Assembly: GCF_007655135.1 (NCBI RefSeq)
Contig: NC_045129.1
Location: forward strand, 7,378,001 to 7,442,000
Origin: Punica granatum
Taxonomy: Eukaryota > Streptophyta > Magnoliopsida > Myrtales > Lythraceae
Direction of reading: 5' to 3'
Length of the DNA: 64,000 bases
Shown here: in pieces, positions 32,416 through 44,173 of the stretch
How the letters are laid out: every line of letters starts with the position of its first letter
Numbering within the stretch: the stretch's first letter is position 1
The notes under the pieces: model-generated
Databases searched by the model: none
Told to the model about the DNA's origin: nothing
What the model saw: the letters and a program-made list of their open reading frames with translations, nothing else
Translations under genes and position numbers: made by a program

Positions 32416-33330
32416 GTCAGTTTCTCATTGTTGTCAAAATCGGAACTCTTAGAATATCTTGTGCCAAAAAAGAAACTCTTAATCTTGCGATTTTACACAT
32501 TTACCTTTTTATGGCAAGTCAACTCATCATAATTTTTTTATTTTATAGAACTTGTCATGGAAACTTAATGAACTCGAGTAGAAACGCAATTTTGTTCATT
32601 AAAAACAGTAGAAATTCTGATTCTACCGAGTCAAAATTGAACTAACATATTGTCATTTTTAATAGGTGCAATTAATTGAATCTTATTTTCATTTTAAAAA
32701 TATAAAGCAAGTAGCTCAAAGTATTTACAGAGCAAGTAACTTATAGAATATGAGAAATTAATTCATAATTTTCTCAAACCTTACATATTATGCAAATTGA
32801 AAAATATTTAAAAGAAGAGGTAATACTTGTTTTGCTTTATGGAACATTAGTAGGAATGCACATTGAGACTTAATTTTAACTCTATTATAGTTATTGCTCA
32901 TGTAGATAAGTATAAAATTATTATTTTAACACTATTAATTTTTGTATAGAAACTTACGATTCTATAATTCTATTTTAAGTTTCAATTTTGTGGATTATCC
33001 AACTTTTCTATCTAAAAGCTCAATATTGACTACCATTTACTACCCTAAGGAGAACAAATTCCCCAACCAGCAATGCAAAGCAAAGACCTTCACCCAAAAA
33101 GGAAGGAGGGGGGAACCGACCGACAACCTCCGTGGGCAACCTCGGAGGAGGGGTGGTGGCTGCTGAAGAGGTCCCCACCCCCCAGAGTAGTGATCCTGCA
33201 GAGCGAGAAAGTTGGGAAACCCAAACAGGCAGTAACGCAATAAGTTTTTAACAAAACCAGTTTGGTAGGAGGGAAAAAAAAACAAGAAAAGATTCATTAT
33301 AGAATTGCATTTTTTGTCCATTTGATCATA
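32416..33330. other. AT-rich intergenic sequence
   Basis: No gene was recognised. A GC-rich patch at 33095-33190 (CAACCTCGGAGGAGGGGTGG) is compositionally foreign and may be transposon debris. Confidence 0.4.
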
Positions 33331-33516
33331 CCAATGTGGGTTAATTCAAGAAGGTCGGCTCTGGTTCTCCTTAAGCATTTGGTCTCGAGTTCGAGTCTTG
33401 TGAGCAAAGAAAATCCATGCCGGGAGAGTTTACCCCTTAGTGGCCCTACTCGGCTAGACTGGATTAGTCAAGGCTCATTAGACTTCTGGATACCAGGGTT
33501 CAAAAAAAAAAAAAAA
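33331..33516 (+). mobile_element. tRNA-derived SINE (family S1)
   Basis: The 186-bp copy begins CCAATGTGGGTTAATTCAAG, has a B-box-like GTCTCGAGTTCGAGTCTTG, the tail GGATTAGTCAAGGCTC, and a poly(A) of 15. It is the only S1 copy in plus orientation. A matching target duplication was not evident. Confidence 0.82.
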
Positions 33517-33897
33517 GTTGGGCCTGGACCTGGTGATATGCATACACAGCGGCCTAACCATGCAAGAGCAAGCCAAGAAGATAAATTTGAATATAGGACT
33601 GGAGCCATGTTGGAGTTGGAGCAACAAAAACATAAAGCCGGTGTCGACAAAAATATCCTTCATGCAAGTCAACGACGCAAAACTCAACTAAGAGAGACAG
33701 CACGAATTGGATGATATATCAAGTTTATGCCTGAGAGACAGCCTTATCCCCTTAACATAGTTTAGAATTCATTGCCATTCATGATACTCTAACCAAAGGT
33801 CCAGACATTTTTCTTGCGATATAATCCTCTTTTTAACTGCCAAAGAACTTGTATATCCTGTATAGGTTTTCAACTCACTAGAGGTTGCTGCAACTAG

Positions 33898-35547
33898 ACC
33901 TTCAGCAGAAGAGAAGCTCATCATCAACATCACTGTCAATCAGCTCAAAGATGCAGACATCCCCTGGTTAGAGTTTGCTGTCCTTTTATGAAAGCCAGCC
34001 AGCCTTCAGATGGCTTCCCCGGAGGGTTCTTGTACCAGCAGAGCCTCACTGACCATGATTGGTCTGCAACCTGGAGCCACACAGTATCCTTACAGGCTTC
34101 CACATGATGCCTCAGGAACTTGGTTGGTATGTTCTGCATTGCATCTCATCAGTCATATCATTTTGAGAGGAAAAAAAGAGGTATCTTATACAATGTCAAG
34201 CATACTCTCCAGAAAAAACGAGAACAACTTTCCAAGAACCTATTGCAGGACAATATTTCCAAATCCAAGAGAACATGACCAGGCATATGTTCAGTAGATG
34301 GCTCTTCTTGAGAAAGATCTTAAGACAAGGGCGGAGGACGCCATCTCTCTCTACACATTCCACCGTTAATTCCTCTTCGTGTCGGTCCCGTCTTGGTGAA
34401 AGTGGTTTGTTGTTCTGACTTCCTTCGGAGGCAATCCATCATTAGTTGCCTTGATAAGAGGTGATTTCCGGTGCTTCATCTCTGCAGGAGATGATTTTCC
34501 ACACAATTCTTCACGAGGAGGAAATTTTCTGGGCTTCCTTGGAGCTGAAGGAATGAACTCGTCACAAACGCTGATCCCATATATCCTTATGAAAAACTTG
34601 AGTTCCCTTTATACTTGAAAACAAGAAATTCCTTGGGCCGTTGTGAGTTCTCCGATAAATACCCACCAACTCTCCTTAAAGAAAACATGATCCCATCCTC
34701 TTCCAACTTCGCTTGCCATGATCTTCTAGCAGCAGGACTGACGATCTTGACCTTCTGGGGGATTGATCCATTAAGTTTCTTAGCAAATGCTGGGAAAATT
34801 CTCTGCAGAGACATTGAAAAGGTATTTAGAAATTCCGTCATCACTAGAGATCTTGAATGAAGGCTCTAAAGAATGTACCACATCTTCATATTACCATGCA
34901 AATTCCATAATCTGTACACAGCTCAGTCGAAAATCCATCTTATTACAGGGGATACAAGTTTAAGGTGAAACTGAAACAGGACATATATTTCCATTGATCT
35001 GCATAATAGCCATTATATTGGTCAACATTCAAGATTGGAATTTTAAATGCATGAAAGCTACTTGTAGCCGATCAGAAGACATTCAGCAAGATTTTAGATA
35101 AATGAATGTTCCAAGCACGAAAACACAGCATGGCAAACCCAAGAACTCGATCCAATTATCCCACATCTCAAGATAAACAAATCTACATCATGGCATATTC
35201 ACACGTTAACATATGACAAAACTAAGCCCCATTGGGCCATTGCCTATCTAAACCTCCCAAAATTCATCTTATATTGAAACTGTAACCCAGTGCTCACTCT
35301 TTTCTTGTCTAAATCAGTCAATTCAGTCCTGCTTAAGAATAATGAATGGACTGTTACGACTTTTCTGAGAACATAGCCTATATGAAAACGGAGAATGAAA
35401 GGCGCCCGAATTCTAAAATTAAAAATTTTTGGAGCTTTTCACAATATCTACGCATTCAGAGTGGGAGAGTACCAGTTTGGAAGAGAAGTCACCAATATGA
35501 ACCTTGAAGAAGGATGACTTAACCATCAATGGCGTTATCTGATCCAT
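33898..35547 (-). pseudogene. REM-type B3 gene C (frameshifted)
   Basis: Exon 1 (35473-35547) is intact: MDQITPLMVKSSFFKVHIGD, ending FSSKL. Exon 2 starts at 34802 (RIFPAFAKKL) and carries B3 domain 1 (ARRSWQAKLEEDG, EFLVFKYKGNSSF). The frame is lost after SSF near 34592; the missing base shifts IRIYGISVCDEF into another frame. B3 domain 2 begins at 34133 (NIPTKFLRHHVEACK, SEGWLAFIKGQQ) and loses frame near 33965, before what reads as GDVCIFELIDSD in a neighbouring frame. It is closest to gene B. Its promoter region is the left end of the 1.7-kb block repeated at 62.3 kb. Confidence 0.8.
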
Positions 35548-37228
35548 TCTTGCTCTTTAGCAAGATAATGACTTTGGAAGGCAGCTGTCACTATTCACTT
35601 CTGACAGTTTCTTTTCACTTGGACCCCACGAAACCGCATTCCCTTTCCCATTCCACAATGCAAAACGGACCCATCGTGGAGGATTAGTATGCAAATAATG
35701 GAACATCGTCATGTTGGGCCTTGGTAATGTGGCTAATGCCTGGTGCACGCCTTTGATTGGAGGAAGTCAGTGCCCATTGAAAGATTGCAGACCCAATCAA
35801 CTGATGCCCGGACGACACTGGATTCGTGCTTACTTCCTCTCACACTCCTCAGTCTCAGTCTCAACTGTTGCCAACTCCAAACAAGTCCATGATACAAAAT
35901 GTTCAACTGACAGTGTGCTGATTGATAACGTGGGTAGTACTTAAGCATAGCCAGCCCCAGCCAATTGATAGTCACATTGACATACTGAAATAGGTGCTGA
36001 GGAACGTGTTAGGACAGGTATCTTCTCTGAACCCATCTTAGGTGCCTGGGCTACTAAAATAGGTCTTGAGAATATAAGTTATCTTTCCCTTATGCTGATC
36101 CACATCTCAAGATGTGTATGGAGTTTACATCGTACAAAGACAGCCAAAATGCAGTTTGGACTAAACATTATTCTGGAAGCTAATGCAGGTCCGAAGATTC
36201 TACTGGGATCCAATGCAAGGTCTACATTTTCATACCATTATACTTGCCGGGAAAAAGAAAAAAAAAAAAAAGATCTCTGCGGAATGGTTTAATGGTTACT
36301 TGACTGTGAAGCAAAAGCAAGGCTGCTGTTTCTTAATTTTATGCTTAAAAACCTGCTTGAATATCTCAGATTATCAATGATGGCCAAATTGTCCACCATA
36401 GCAAATATGGTGGCTTAGTATAACATTAGGTGGAGACAGAAAATGCAAGACATGCATTCTTTAAAAGCAGGGGACAATTCTAAACTCAAGTTCATTGTAC
36501 TGATCTGCCAAAAAATTCACGATTAATATAACAGCAAGCAACATGTTCCTTTCTCACGAGTTCACAAGATGGTATTCCAAATCATTCTTCAAGTTCTTCT
36601 GTCTAAACAGAAAGAGCAAATTCAGATCCCGTTCAGCTGCTAACAACTTAATTAAAATCTCATAGTTCTATGTATTTATTGTATATGCATAATAGGTAAT
36701 ATATTAATTTTTTATTTCATTCAAAGATCGCTATTTATAGAGACCTTGAACCAGGCATCATCATCACTACCATCATTGATCAGCTCAAAGACACAGACAT
36801 CCCCAGCTTTCAAATTGTTGTCATTCATGAAAGCAAACCATCCTAGCGAGAGCCTTGCAAAATTCCTGTACGGACACACCCTCGCCGGCCACGTCCGTTA
36901 CGCCACCTGGAGCAACACAATCTGTGAATGACTCCCGAGGTGATCCTTTACGAAGTTCAGCGGTATTCTCTGCATCAGAAATCATTCAAAAAGTGATGGA
37001 GTTTTCCATCTTAAAGAATGTCGAGAAACATTTTAAAAGATGCAGTTGCCTAAAAGATCTTTCTTCATTTCTAAAGGAAAAAAAAATGCTTTCAGGAAGA
37101 TAGAAGACAGTTTCTAGAATACAATTTTCTGGGAAAAAAAAATTGTCATAAACAACCAAATCCACATACCGTAGTTTCAAGAAAGTAAAAGTTACGAGGC
37201 TTGGAGCTTCTAACTGTCTTTCATTGAC
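35541..37228. repeat. segmental duplication, copy 1 (partner 62279-64000)
   Basis: Starts at the start codon of gene C (GATCCATTCTTGCTC) and runs through the C-D intergenic DNA into the 3' half of gene D. Landmarks shared with copy 2 in the same order include GGACCC, TTGTGGAGGATTA (35668 TCGTGGAGGATTA), GTGCTGATTGATAAC, GTACTTAAG and AGAGACCTTGAAC. The offset is about 26.74 kb and near-constant, with only small indels. Confidence 0.85.
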
Positions 37229-37787
37229 CGCCAAAGAATGAATCAGATTCGTCGTGTTACCATATATCTACGATGCATATGCTCCTTGACAACAATTTCC
37301 AAACGAGAATGAATGATACCGTCTTTTTCTACAAATTCCACGGTTCCTTCCTCTTTGTGTTGGTCTTGCTTTGGTGAAGGAGGCTTGTCCTGATCTTCTC
37401 CATCCAAAGGTGGTCCATCATGCATTTTTCCGACAAGAGGCGATCTTTCACGCTTAATCTCAGCTGGAGTTGGTTTTCCACTTGTTTTCCACAGGAAGGT
37501 AAATCTCCATGCTTCTTTCAAGCCGAGGGAATTAACCCCTTCTCGCGCGCGCTAAGCCCATATATCCTTACGTAGAATGTGCGTTTCCAGTTGAACTTGA
37601 AAAGAAGAAAATCCCCAAGCTGTAGTGAGTTCTCCTCAACGAATTTCCGCCGGCCCTCTTTAAAGAATAAACCATCGTTGTCCTTTTCTAAGTTTGCTTG
37701 CCAAGATCTCCTAGCAACAGGACTCGTGATCGTGACTTTCCGAGGGATCAATCCCTTAAAATTCTTAACAAAAGCAGGAGGAATTCT
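36721..37787 (-). pseudogene. REM-type B3 gene D (no first exon, stops and frameshift)
   Basis: B3 domain 1 starts at 37787 after a CTGCAG acceptor (RIPPAFVKNFKGLIPRKVTI) and is intact through FNWKRTFYVRIYGLSAREKG. It then meets TGA after IPSA at about 37518, and the acidic linker (SPLVGKMHDGPPLDGEDQDK) continues in another frame. B3 domain 2 (IPLNFVKDHLGSHSQIVLLQ) has an in-frame TAA near 36890 within the VA-RTWPA segment and continues to GWFAFMNDNNLKAGDVCVFE and a stop at 36721. No first exon was found upstream; the sequence there is microsatellite and AT-rich. Non-functional as read. Confidence 0.8.
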
Positions 37788-37924
37788 CTGCAGTAAAAGT
37801 GAAACAAGATTTTAGAATATCGGTTGACCACTGCAGTAACTCTTTATTTTTTTCTAATTTCTTTTCACTTCTTTTCTTTTACTTATCCATGCTACCAGCA
37901 TTAATTGGCTTTATTTGATAAATT

Positions 37925-38020
37925 AATTATTAAATAATAATAGTAATAGTAGTAGTAATAATAATAATAACAACAATAATAATATAATAACAACAACAAC
38001 AATAACAATAATAATAGTAT
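37925..38020. repeat. imperfect trinucleotide microsatellite (TAA/TAG/CAA)n
   Basis: About 95 bp of AATAATAGTAATAGTAGTAG-type sequence passing into ACAACAACAATAACAATAAT. It occupies the place where a first exon of REM gene D would be expected to lie upstream. Confidence 0.88.
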
Positions 38021-39332
38021 TACTGGCTTTTATTGAGGTCATTGGGCCTTACATGTAAATTCAAAATCTCCCCTTGTACAACCGATATAGGATTTGGGGC
38101 GCGACAATCATCGTATGATATTTTATATAAAATCTAAAAAATTATTTTGAATTGAGAATTTATGATTTCCAAAAATATTATCATAACTAGAAAATTGAAT
38201 TCGTATAAATTAATACATGTACTTGTAATATTATTGTCGGCTAATCAAAGGGTACACAAAGAAACAAACTTTAATTCTTCCCTTGTAATAGCAAGGAGCA
38301 CTTTCGATATCATGTAGGCATTCAGAACATTGACTCATAGATAATTGGATTGGAAATTCTATAAGTATGCTAAAATTTGAGTTTGAGTTATAAATGAATA
38401 AATTTGGCTATATTATAGATTTTTAGTGCGAACTATCCAATTTTTTGTTATGTCTATGCCGCCAAAATATGTGCATTATATGAGCTAATGAGTGGTGAAA
38501 CCAATAAATAATTGGACATATATAAACCAGTTTAATAAGAGCCAATAGTATGAAAAAAATCAATCGTCATGCAAAAAATAAAATATTTATGAAAAACACA
38601 AAATAATAATCATATTTATAACATAGATCTATTTTTCCGCTGCGAAGCGCGAGTTTGCTTCCTAATGTCTATTGAATGTGATTTATTAGGAAAAAAAAAA
38701 CAATTATAATTGTTGACTATATTTCATTCGTTGGATTTCAATTAAAAATCTCATCCATATACACCTATCGAAATTTATGTAATATGAATATTGTCCACCC
38801 ATACTTTTATTTTTTATATTTTAAAACACGGATATTTTTTAGGACGCACGGTCAAACCCAAGAATAGGCGATCCCATTTCGCATTATTTTTAGGTGACAT
38901 TGGGGGCCGAAGCCCAAGGTTCACCATTATTTTTAGAAAGGATCGGCCGGTTTAGGAAAATAAAATTTTAAGATTTTATAATTTCCAAAATAAAAATCAA
39001 AAAAAGAACAAAAAAATCAAAAAACAATTAATTAAATTATTAAACCAAAAAACCTCAAAATCGCGCACTGCAATCGGATATATGCAGGGTAAGTCCGACA
39101 GCAGATAGCTCTCGCTTGATCATTTGCCACTGGCTCTGCATCTTGGTGAGGGCTTCCTTTGCTTGCTTTCGCTTCTCTATCTCCACCAATGAACTAGACC
39201 TAACGGAGCGATTTCAAAACCGTAGAATCGCCTCTATATATGTGTGTGTGATGAAGGGTGTTAAGCATGCATGCCGCGTAACATGGAAAAAAGGGATAAG
39301 TCCGATGAACTAAGCATCATGCGTACACTTAC
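38021..39332. other. AT-rich intergenic sequence
   Basis: No gene or complete element was recognised. A short GC-richer patch near 38845-38960 is of unknown origin. Confidence 0.4.
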
Positions 39333-39471
39333 AAGTTTTCTGTTTTGAATCATGCTGGACAGGATTATCTTGAAGAAGTGAGGAGAGGATTATCTTGAAG
39401 AAGTGAGGAGCTATGGAGTCGAACGAGCTGCTCTACCGATCTTCCATTGGGGGAGCAAGGGTTGTCATCAT
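39333..39471 (-). pseudogene. orphan REM first exon with stop and internal duplication
   Basis: Aligns with exon 1 of gene F: it starts MMTTLAPPMEDR, then meets TAG, then SSSFDSIAPHFFKIIL. The segment around PHFFKIIL is duplicated in tandem (2 x 25 bp, AGGATTATCTTGAAGAAGTG... at 39361 and 39386). A TTAC donor remnant lies at 39329-39332. Upstream sequence to about 39900 resembles the gene F promoter (CAAGGTAATAAATGG). No B3 exons follow on the minus strand within 2 kb. Confidence 0.8.
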
Positions 39472-39525
39472 ATATTGCCTAGAAGAAGTGAGGAGCTGTG
39501 GGTTGTCATCATATATTGCCTGAAG
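39459..39525. repeat. tandem duplication, period 41 bp
   Basis: GGGTTGTCATCATATATTGC occurs at 39459 and again at 39500, with GAAGAAGTGAGGAGC between. It overlaps the start of the orphan REM exon. On the minus strand it is followed upstream by a TATA-like CTTATATATAG at about 39544-39554. Confidence 0.8.
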
Positions 39526-40034
39526 AATTTTATACTGTGGCCGCTATATATAAGCAAGGGAAGAAGAGATGTCCCTCTACCACCCCTCTTTGATTGGTTA
39601 ACTCAATAAACTTAATTAAATTTTTTGACGAACCTTTGGGTTTTTCCTTTTGTGTATTATTTATCCATATAATACATATTATATGGCTTGTGAGATATCT
39701 TATCCTACAACACAATGACAAGCCACAAAAGTGGTGAAGGTCAGCGCAGAAGTCTGCGTGAGTAAATTTAATTTCAAAGCCAAAATTAGGAAATAGATAA
39801 CAGAGAAAGGAGGAGAGGACAGCCAGAATCAATCAAGGTAATAAATGGGGATGATATGCTACAGGTTTAGTGCTCTGTTTCTGTTTTGATGACTTCAACT
39901 GCCATATTCAATTGGCCAAAAAAAAAACTGCATCAAAAGAGGGTATGATACAGTAGTGCACGCTCTTACCTAGCAATCAAAGTTTTTAAGTTCGATACTC
40001 AGTGAAACTACATGTGCCCCTTAATTAGTTATTA

Positions 40035-40310
40035 GGCTTGCGTTTGGTTTTCGAGTTAGATTAGTGATCCAACTCAACTTGATTTTATGCAATGATTGTA
40101 AATGTTGACAAATATATTAATGTATGAAAATATATATGTATGTATATGCAAATGTGAAAGTAGATGAAAAATTTATTATTAAAAAATATTTTTAAAATGG
40201 TTATGAAAATGATGAGTGAGAAAGTATTATTAAATAGAAGAAAAAAATAAAACGATAATTGAGTTGAGTTGGGTACAGTTGGATAATAATTCAAAAAACA
40301 AACAAAGTGT
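40035..40310. mobile_element. MITE, same family as 26194-26505
   Basis: The 276-bp AT-rich element has inverted ends: GGCTTGCGTTTGGTTTTCGA on the left and, in reverse, CACTTTGTTTGTTTTTTGAA on the right. Subterminal GATCCAACTCAACT and its inverted partner AGTTGAGTTGGGTACAGTT are present. No coding capacity. Confidence 0.75.
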
Positions 40311-40609
40311 AAGATTTTTATTTTATTATATTATATTCACGGGCCTCCCTTTTAATCGAAAAGAAAAAAAGAAAGAAGAAAAAGCTACCATATTGATGTA
40401 ATATGTAACCAAGCAACTTATCCAAAAAAAGAAAAAGAAAAAAGTACCCAAGTCGTGAGAAAGGGAAATTACGGGGTACAATGTATCCTTCCTTGTAAAT
40501 TTAATTCCAAAGTCAAATTTAAGAAATAGACAAAAGAGAAAAATGTTTCCTTCCTTGTAAACAGCCGGCTTGAATTGAATACTTATGGTACAATGGCCAA
40601 AAGAAACAG

Positions 40610-40745
40610 AGGATGGGCAGGGCAGGAGTGGGTTTGCATCGTGAAGACCATTGTTTTTACATCGTATACGGTGATAAAGCCATCCGGAGTCATTACGGAA
40701 CTCAAATTGGAAAGGTCGTCGATTCAAGCCATGTACAAAGCAGAA
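40610..40745. repeat. REM 3'-flank unit, copy near gene F
   Basis: Shares CATCGTATACGGTGATAAAGCC, GGAGTC and ACTCAAATTGG...GGTCG with the units at 49080-49290 and 49835-50035. A second shared unit (GGAAAATATGTTTTAGTTGA) follows at 40975-41085. These blocks lie downstream of minus-strand genes F and G and were evidently copied with them. Confidence 0.6.
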
Positions 40746-41087
40746 GGTTGAAGTGGACTTGCTGGTTTTAAAAATGCAAGTGATGGGCAGTGGGGTTATA
40801 TTTAGCGCAGTAATTTAGGATTTTTATCTCATTTATAGCTAGGACAGCAAATAAGAAGATATACCAAATTTCTTTTTCCTTTATACGGCACTGACCTCGA
40901 GTTTCTCCTGCAAATTTCTGTATATGTGGATTCAGTTTATTGAGTCATAAAGATATCTTGACAATCGAAATTTCAGTGCAAGTCGATCCCATGTGAATTG
41001 ATCTGGAAAATATGTTTTAGTTGAAGTTTTCAACAAAATGCAGCTGATGCAGACATACAGCTGAGCTATCGAATACATCATTAGATT

Positions 41088-41506
41088 GGTCATGTTTGGT
41101 ATGCACGAATGGAATGGAATGGATTGGATTGGAATGCTCATTTCTTCATTGCACCTCATTTTCTTATTAATGTCTCTTACATAAGTTGAAAATGGACATT
41201 CCCTCGTTATATCTTTTTCTTTCATTTTGATGGAGTGAGCATTCCCTCAATTAAGAAAAGAAAATGGTCATTCCCTCATTTCATGAGGTATATTGTGAAT
41301 CATCAAATATATTCTTTTAATTTATATATCTAAGAATGTATATAACATTATATCTTATTAAATAAGTCTAATATTATAATTATATTCCTTCATTTTGTGA
41401 TGGTCATTAAAGAAAATCACACTTTTTGACTCGATACTACTGCATTTCCCTATATAAAATCCATTCCTTTCCATTTCATTCCATTTTGTCGTACCAAACA
41501 GGACCA
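41088..41506. mobile_element. MITE with about 40-bp inverted termini
   Basis: Left end GGTCATGTTTGGTATGCACG, then AATGGAATGGAATGG; the right end in reverse reads GGTCCTGTTTGGTACGACAA, then AATGGAATGAAATGG. The element is 419 bp, AT-rich and without coding capacity. The termini resemble hAT-type MITEs, but an 8-bp target duplication could not be confirmed. It lies 85 bp past the stop of gene F. Confidence 0.75.
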
Positions 41507-41590
41507 TAGTGTAATTAAGGTAGACTCCGGGAATTAAACAAGAGTAATCCCATATTTTGCGATAATAGTTCACTTCTCCTTCTCCCTTCT

Positions 41591-44173
41591 CTATTTCTTT
41601 TGATCTTTCTTGACTCTATTGATGGAAACTCTGAACACTATTTCTGCCCTCTGAATGAGCTCAAAAGTGCAGATATCTCTGGCTTTCAGAGTGTTCTCCT
41701 TTGCAAAAGCATGGAAGCCACAACTGAAGACAGCTCTGGGCAATGATGGACAGCTGATAATCACCTTGGTTGGCCACGAGCGATTGCCGACCTTAAGAGC
41801 CGCCGTCTGTTCCTTGCTTTCCAAGTTTAGGTGATCTCTTACGAAGCCAGATGGAATGTTCTATAAACAAAAACAATACCACATGGAGAATTACTTCATA
41901 CATAACGCTATTATGAATTATAACACAAACACATTTGTGCTCGTCTAATTTTAGCTCTTCTCCCTCTCCGTATGGCTATCTTGGTGTGCCTATCGGTAAC
42001 CTAGTCAATTAATTCATGAATTTGAACTCGAATGTGCAAGCAAGAAAAAACTGAATGAATATGTGGTATCTCCAAGGTTGATAAACGAACTCTAGAGATG
42101 AACCAAATTCACGGCAATATTCGCCAATTTAAGATCGAGAATACCATACCAATTTCCAATGGGAGAGATAACTCTTCGTCATCACCACTTGGAAATATGG
42201 ATACTCGGATGTAAATAAACTGGCACCTGGTCGAAAATCGAAACATCTTGTAATGTTCTGGTTGTTTACTCGGACTGCATACAAGAGAAACCATTAACCC
42301 ATATACATTCTATATCTACATCCCATGGTTGGCTTTTAATATATATGTGCATAATTTATGATCACGATCAAGGCCCAGCATTGAGACAAAAGCACGCTTA
42401 CCTTGTTTCATGTCAGAAGAAGGGGTCTTCTCTTTACCCTTAAATTTAGCTCCTGAGCAACCCTCATGCTCGGAAGAAGCAGCCCCACCACCTCCAGAAG
42501 CTATTTCCCGAGATAACGGGAAACACGAAAAGAGAAACAATGAATTATATCTGGATCAATATAGAGTTGTTCACGGAGAGAACTAACATGAAAGCAAATT
42601 ACGCTTACATGCCCATAGGTTGGTGTTTAATTAACTATTATTTTGTCACTCTTTCCATTTATCATATCTGTAAAATCCCACAGCTAATTAAATTCTATCT
42701 ATCGCCCTTTTTTTCCGTCTAATTTCATGCACGTCTGCAAGTAAATTGATGTTACGGACTAAGGAATCAGCTTTTGAAACATGCATGAAACAGCAAAAAG
42801 TCTAAAAAGATCCAATTTTAGATGTAAGATATGATCATATTTAAAAACAAATAGAATGAGAACCATCTGTTGTTTGCCCCACCTTGTAATGGTAAAGCGC
42901 AGGAAATAGCAGGTGGAGGTGCTCTGAAAATAGTAACCCTGAATGAAGTACTTTTGAGACCTCTAATGAATTCGAAGACACAAACATCACCCACAACTAA
43001 GCCATTGTCAACTACAAATGCCTTCCAACCAGGAACAACCTTGGCATGTAGCCATGTTCCCCGCACAGAGATGTTGTATTTGACTGTCCATACTTTTTCA
43101 CCGGAAACACGAAGTTTCAGTTCACCACCACTCCCGTTTTCGCCAATATGTGTTTGTAGGAATTTCACTGGCACATGCTGCAATTAAAAAAATGATTTTT
43201 ACTGCAAACTATACACGAACATTTGCATATAGTTAAGAAGAACAATTGGCCGAACTTATTTAAAATTACATACACGGAAAAACAGCACTTTCCCTTATAA
43301 GCTTTTAACCTATGTAAACAAAATAGTATACTGACCAATTTATAGGACGGATGAACGTAGTAAGGCTGCATCACCACCAGAAAATATGGATTTGAAGATT
43401 TGAAAGATTTTGCTCTTTCAAGTGCTTTAACTCTCTCCGCGCCTTTAAGTGCTTTTGGACACACATTGTTCTCATCAGTGGTGTAATTTCTGCTCAGCAT
43501 AAGACTTGTTCTTCTCGTAATCCTCGAAGCTGACTGAAGGTCATCCAATGTTTCACTTGGAACATCATCTTCGTCGTCATCATCATCCTCATCGTCACTG
43601 ATTTCCTCTGTCTTGATTGGAGACAAAGTCCTGTGAAACTTAATAGGGTATTCGATCTCTGTGGCACTCTTATCAAACAAGAGCACATCGAACTCATTAG
43701 AGCTCCGGGACTTGTAACAGAAGACGAGAAAGTCCCCATGTTTTATGGAGTAGAAGTTCATGAAATCCGGCCATCCATTTTCCAGCCAAATGGCACCGTC
43801 GCCTGCCCTCAGCTTCACCTCCCAGGCATCACCGCTTGGAACGTGGAGGAGCACAACATCAGACTTGGACAACTCTGCTCCATATTTCCTAACAAATTTC
43901 TGCGGTATAGTCTGCAAATATGCATGTATTGATTAACGTGCTAATCATGTCATGCATACCCTTAGATTTTTTTTTTAAGTAACGATGTAGCATGAAAATA
44001 GACCCGTTCAACAGGTTGCATGTCACGTGTATATTGTACGATAACAAGCGGCAAATACATACAAGTTTTCCGCTTTGAATCATGGTGTGGAGGATTATCT
44101 TGAAGAAGTGAGGAGCTTTAAGGTGGAACGAACTGCTCTGTTCATATTCCATTTGGGGAGTACGGCTTGCCAT
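41591..44173 (-). CDS. REM-type B3 gene F (complete, three B3 domains)
   Basis: Minus-strand exons 44063-44173, 43336-43911, 42883-43177, 42402-42500, 42150-42274 and 41591-41860 join in frame to 491 aa, with all splice phases consistent. Exon 1 gives APHFFKIILHTMIQSGKL. B3 domain 1 (about residues 38-125) has IPQKFVRKYGAEL, DAWEVKLR, NGWPDFMNFYSIKHGDFLVF. An acidic region (EEISDDEDDDDDEDD) and the linker FKSSNPYFLVVMQP follow. B3 domain 2 starts at about residue 230 (VPVKFLQTHIGENG, PGWKAFVVDNGLVVGDVCVF) and B3 domain 3 at about 403 (IPSGFVRDHLNLE, CGFHAFAKENTLKARDICTF). It is probably a nuclear DNA-binding regulator. Unlike gene G it has no intron in the linker after domain 1. No lesions were seen. 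Confidence 0.88.

Noticed and set aside
37925..38020. Regular repeats considered as a CRISPR-like or satellite array
   Set aside because: Simple trinucleotide microsatellite without spacers; the organism is a plant.
43494..43932. Antisense and shifted open frames over REM gene F exon 2
   Set aside because: They arise from the acidic codon runs of the real exon; the B3 domain is in the other frame.
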